NCBI GenBank assembly: GCA_022843465.1
Contig: JALHNO010000015.1
Span: 1-64,000 of the forward strand
Length of the DNA stretch: 64,000 nucleotides
Direction: 5' to 3'
From: Pseudomonadota bacterium
GTDB taxonomy: Bacteria; Pseudomonadota; Gammaproteobacteria; Xanthomonadales; Ahniellaceae
Program-made: the position numbers and the translations under genes
Notes under the pieces: model-generated
Databases searched by the model: none
What the model saw: the letters and a program-made list of their open reading frames with translations, nothing else
What the model was told of the DNA's origin: nothing
Shown here: in pieces, positions 61,370 through 64,000 of the stretch
Layout: every line of letters begins with the position of its first letter
How positions within the stretch are numbered: the first letter of the stretch is position 1

Positions 61370-61514
61370 GCGGCAGCCATCCCGGTTCCGCCAGACTGGC
61401 CGGGCATGATCCGGCAACAAAGCGACAGCAGCCCTGCGGTCGCGCCCAGGTTGCGTCACCGTCGGGGCCAGTCGCGACTATACTGGCGCGACTTGGGGAC
61501 GCCACGCCGAACAC

Positions 61515-63074
61515 ATGAAAAAGACCCAGCTCTATCTGCTTGCCCTCGTCATCGCAGCCATCGGACTGGGGGCCTTCTACTACAAGTGGCGTGTCCTGAA
61601 CTTTCCGATCCGAGCCACCGAACAGACCGAACTCTGGGAAGTCCAGGCACGCGTGCAGTTCCAGGCGCGCAAGGGACCCAACAAGGTCACCCTGCAGATT
61701 CCGCGCGATCCGCCTGGCTATGACGTGATCGACGAGAAGTTCGTGGCGCGCAATTACGGCATGAACATCGTGCCGGGCAAACGGACGCGCGCGGTGCAGT
61801 GGCAGTACCGTAGCGCACGCGGCAACCAGGCGCTGTATTACCGCGCCACCGTGTATCGTGATCAGCACCCGGCCGACTATATCGATCCGCCGCCACTTCC
61901 GGCCAAGCCCGGGGTCTACGAGGAGCCTTATCTGACGGCCCGCACCACGGTTCTGGAAAGTGTGCGCGAACGCTCGGTCGACTCCGCTTCCTTCGCCGGC
62001 GAACTGATCCGCAGCCTGGCCGAGCCCGCAGGCGATGGCAATGTGGCGCTGTTGATGGAACGCGTGAAGTCACTGGAGCAACGCGCGCATCTCGCCAAGA
62101 GCCTGCTCGCAGATCGCCAGATATCGGCGCGGGTGATCCATGGCCTGCCGCTGACCCAGACCGATGCCACGGTCAGCCTGATGCCCTTCCTGCAGGTCTG
62201 GGATGGCGAGGCGCAGCGCTGGGACACCATCAGTGCCGACAATGGGGTCGAGGGCTGGCCCGAAGAAATGTTCCTGTGGAGCATCAGCCAGAAGCCGGTC
62301 CTGGAGGTCGAGGGCAACCCGCGCGCGCGCCTGGAGTTCGCGGTGCAGAGCACGCTCGATGACGCGCTCGAGGTCGCCAAGGCCAGGCTTGAGGCCAAGG
62401 ACAAGAACCTCGTTGCCTATTCGCTGCTCAATCTTCCGCTGCAGACCCAGGACGTCTATCGCATCCTGCTGATGATGCCGATCGGCGCCTTCCTGATGCT
62501 GCTGCTGCGCAATGTGGTCGGCATCAAGACCTTTGGCACCTTCATGCCGGTTCTGGTGGCGCTGGCATTCCGTGAGACCCGATTGCTGCCCGGCGTCATC
62601 CTGTTCCTGACCGTCGTCAGCCTGGGCCTGCTGGTGCGTTTCTACCTCGAGCGTCTGCGCCTGCTGCTGGTACCCAGATTGACCGCGGTATTGATCCTCG
62701 TGGTCTTCCTGATGGCCATGGTTTCGGTCGTCAGCAACAAGCTGGGCATCGACCAGGGGCTTTCCATCGCGCTGTTTCCGATCGTCATCATGACGATGAC
62801 GATCGAGCGCATGTCGATCGCCTGGGAAGAGCGCGGCGCCGCCTTCGCCCTCAAGGAGGGTATCGGCACCCTGATCGTGGCCATCCTGGCCTACCTGGTG
62901 ATGAGCGTCGACTGGCTCGAGCATGTCATCTTCGTGTTCCCGGAGCTGCTGCTGGTGCTGTTTGCCCTGACCTTGCTGATCGGCCGCTACTCCGGCTACC
63001 GGATCAGCGAGCTGTTCCGCTTCCGCGCCCTGGCCACCGACCCGGTGGAACCGGTGCCGCCAAAGGCAGGCTGA
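61515..63074 (+). CDS. inactive transglutaminase fused to seven-helix membrane domain
   Basis: A 519-aa protein. One N-terminal membrane helix (LYLLALVIAAIGLGAFYYKW), a periplasmic UUP1/transglutaminase-like domain (about 35-310) in which I do not see the catalytic Cys-His-Asp set, then a seven-helix region (from VYRILLMMPIGAFLMLLLRN to ELLLVLFALTLLIGRYSGYR). This is the known 7TM-transglutaminase-like family that almost always precedes an ATP-grasp glutamate-ligase-like gene, as here (2 bp apart). Its function is unknown, but the pair is thought to act on a cell-envelope peptide or polymer. Confidence 0.85.
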   Translation: MKKTQLYLLALVIAAIGLGAFYYKWRVLNFPIRATEQTELWEVQARVQFQARKGPNKVTLQIPRDPPGYDVIDEKFVARNYGMNIVPGKRTRAVQWQYRSARGNQALYYRATVYRDQHPADYIDPPPLPAKPGVYEEPYLTARTTVLESVRERSVDSASFAGELIRSLAEPAGDGNVALLMERVKSLEQRAHLAKSLLADRQISARVIHGLPLTQTDATVSLMPFLQVWDGEAQRWDTISADNGVEGWPEEMFLWSISQKPVLEVEGNPRARLEFAVQSTLDDALEVAKARLEAKDKNLVAYSLLNLPLQTQDVYRILLMMPIGAFLMLLLRNVVGIKTFGTFMPVLVALAFRETRLLPGVILFLTVVSLGLLVRFYLERLRLLLVPRLTAVLILVVFLMAMVSVVSNKLGIDQGLSIALFPIVIMTMTIERMSIAWEERGAAFALKEGIGTLIVAILAYLVMSVDWLEHVIFVFPELLLVLFALTLLIGRYSGYRISELFRFRALATDPVEPVPPKAG

Positions 63075-63076
63075 CC

Positions 63077-64000
63077 GTGCTCAATCCTTTCCGCATTGCC
63101 AAGCGATTGCGCGCCATCGGACTGACCGGCATCGGTCAGCGCAACGCCGAGTTCGTGCTGATGTACAACCAGCGCCGCAACTATCCGCGCGTCGACGACA
63201 AGCTGATCACCAAGAAGCTGGCGCTGGCCGCCGGATTGCCGGTGCCCCAGCTGTACGCCGTAGTGCGCGAAGAGCACGAAATCGAAGAGCTGCACGAAAA
63301 ATTGCGCGGCCGCGAGAGCTTTGTCGTGAAACCCGCCCATGGTTCCGGTGGCGATGGCATCCTGGTCATTACCGGCCGCCGCGGTGATCGCTATCGACGA
63401 TCCAATGGCGCCCTGCTGGCGCGCGAGGAATTCGACCACCACATCTCCAACATGCTGTCGGGACTGTTCTCGCTTGGCGGTCAGCCCGACCATGCCCTGG
63501 TCGAGTATTGCGTGCAGTTCGATCCCATTTTCGACAATGTCAGCTACAAGGGTGTGCCCGACATCCGCATCATCAGCTTCCTCGGTTACCCGGTGATGTC
63601 GATGATCCGCCTGCCGACCCGGATGTCGGACGGCAAGGCCAATCTGCACCAGGGCGCCATCGGGGTAGGCATCGACATCCCGACCGGCATCACCCGACGC
63701 GGAGTCTGGGGCCGCGAGATCATCCGCGAGCACCCGGATACCGAGAGCACCATTGTTGGCCTGGAAATCCCGCACTGGGATGAGCTGCTGATGATCGCGG
63801 CACGCTGCTACGAGCTGGTCGAACTCGGCTACGTCGGTGTCGACATCGTGCTCGACAAGGACCTGGGGCCGTTGATCCTCGAGCTCAATGCACGCCCCGG
63901 GTTGGCAATCCAGATGGCCAATGGCAACGGCCTGCTGCATCGGCTGCGCCGGGTCCAGGAACTTGAACAGCAGGGCACCCTGTCGCGCGATCCAGCCGAA
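63077..64000 (+). CDS. ATP-grasp alpha-L-glutamate-ligase-like protein (3' end outside the window)
   Basis: It starts with GTG at 63077, 2 bp after the previous stop, and is open to the window end (308 codons). LGIGQRNAEFVLMYNQRRNY-type N-terminus, FVVKPAHGSGGDGILVI (the ATP-grasp Gly-rich loop), ALVEYCVQFDPIF and GYVGVDIVLDKDLGPLILEL, then NARPGLAIQMANG with the metal-binding E-L-N-A-R-P. It belongs to the RimK-like ligases. Its partner is the 7TM protein upstream. Confidence 0.85.
   Translation, partial: MLNPFRIAKRLRAIGLTGIGQRNAEFVLMYNQRRNYPRVDDKLITKKLALAAGLPVPQLYAVVREEHEIEELHEKLRGRESFVVKPAHGSGGDGILVITGRRGDRYRRSNGALLAREEFDHHISNMLSGLFSLGGQPDHALVEYCVQFDPIFDNVSYKGVPDIRIISFLGYPVMSMIRLPTRMSDGKANLHQGAIGVGIDIPTGITRRGVWGREIIREHPDTESTIVGLEIPHWDELLMIAARCYELVELGYVGVDIVLDKDLGPLILELNARPGLAIQMANGNGLLHRLRRVQELEQQGTLSRDPAE

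Overview
The window is GC-rich chromosomal DNA from a gammaproteobacterium, most likely of the Xanthomonadales/Lysobacterales group. This rests on the replication-origin gene order (mnmE, yidC, rnpA and rpmH on the minus strand, then dnaA, dnaN, recF and gyrB on the plus strand), on Pseudomonas-type parS palindromes inside recF, and on the relatedness of the housekeeping genes. The species cannot be named from sequence alone.

Layout. (1) About 0.2-11.8 kb is an accessory block. It holds a PemK-type toxin-antitoxin pair, an IS66 remnant, a NADAR gene followed by a candidate orphan omega-RNA/HEARO element, and three 5'-truncated Rhs modules with near-identical cores. Each Rhs module has a different C-terminal toxin tip, and its own immunity candidate overlaps the toxin stop codon (ATGA). 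Short repeats sit at module borders. (2) About 11.8-20 kb holds a secreted Ig-repeat protein, a DUF4166/saccharopine-dehydrogenase-like pair, an ECF sigma/FecR-like pair and a divergent lipoprotein with an intradiol-dioxygenase-like domain. (3) About 20-21.8 kb is an AbiE toxin-antitoxin pair with a 9-bp inverted repeat over the antitoxin start. (4) About 22-32.6 kb is the replication origin: mnmE, yidC, rnpA and rpmH, a promoter, DnaA boxes, dnaA, an oriC-like spacer, dnaN, recF carrying two parS sites, and gyrB. (5) A DUF5916 outer-membrane-type protein and a 155-bp MITE follow.

(6) From about 36.02 to 60.23 kb lies a 24-kb genomic island inserted in a PA0069-family radical SAM gene. The C-terminal part of the broken gene is at 35181-36023 and the N-terminal part at 60235-60479. 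The two halves join precisely in the middle of the FeS-cluster motif region. The island has 28-bp imperfect inverted repeats at its ends and a Tn554-like set of recombinases (three tyrosine-recombinase-like proteins plus a small coiled-coil protein) at its right end. It carries its own intact copy of the interrupted radical SAM gene, plus the 5' end of yet another copy. The cargo is mostly defence-like: a GHKL ATPase fused to a nuclease-like domain, a TIR operon with a 2-TM protein and a four-repeat beta protein, an XRE-ImmA/PIN pair with a divergent 57-aa gene, and an operon joining type I restriction-modification (hsdR, hsdM, hsdS) to a Septu-like PtuA/PtuB pair.

(7) From 60.6 kb to the end, host genes resume: a methyltransferase, a 7TM transglutaminase-like protein and the start of an ATP-grasp glutamate-ligase-like gene that runs off the edge.
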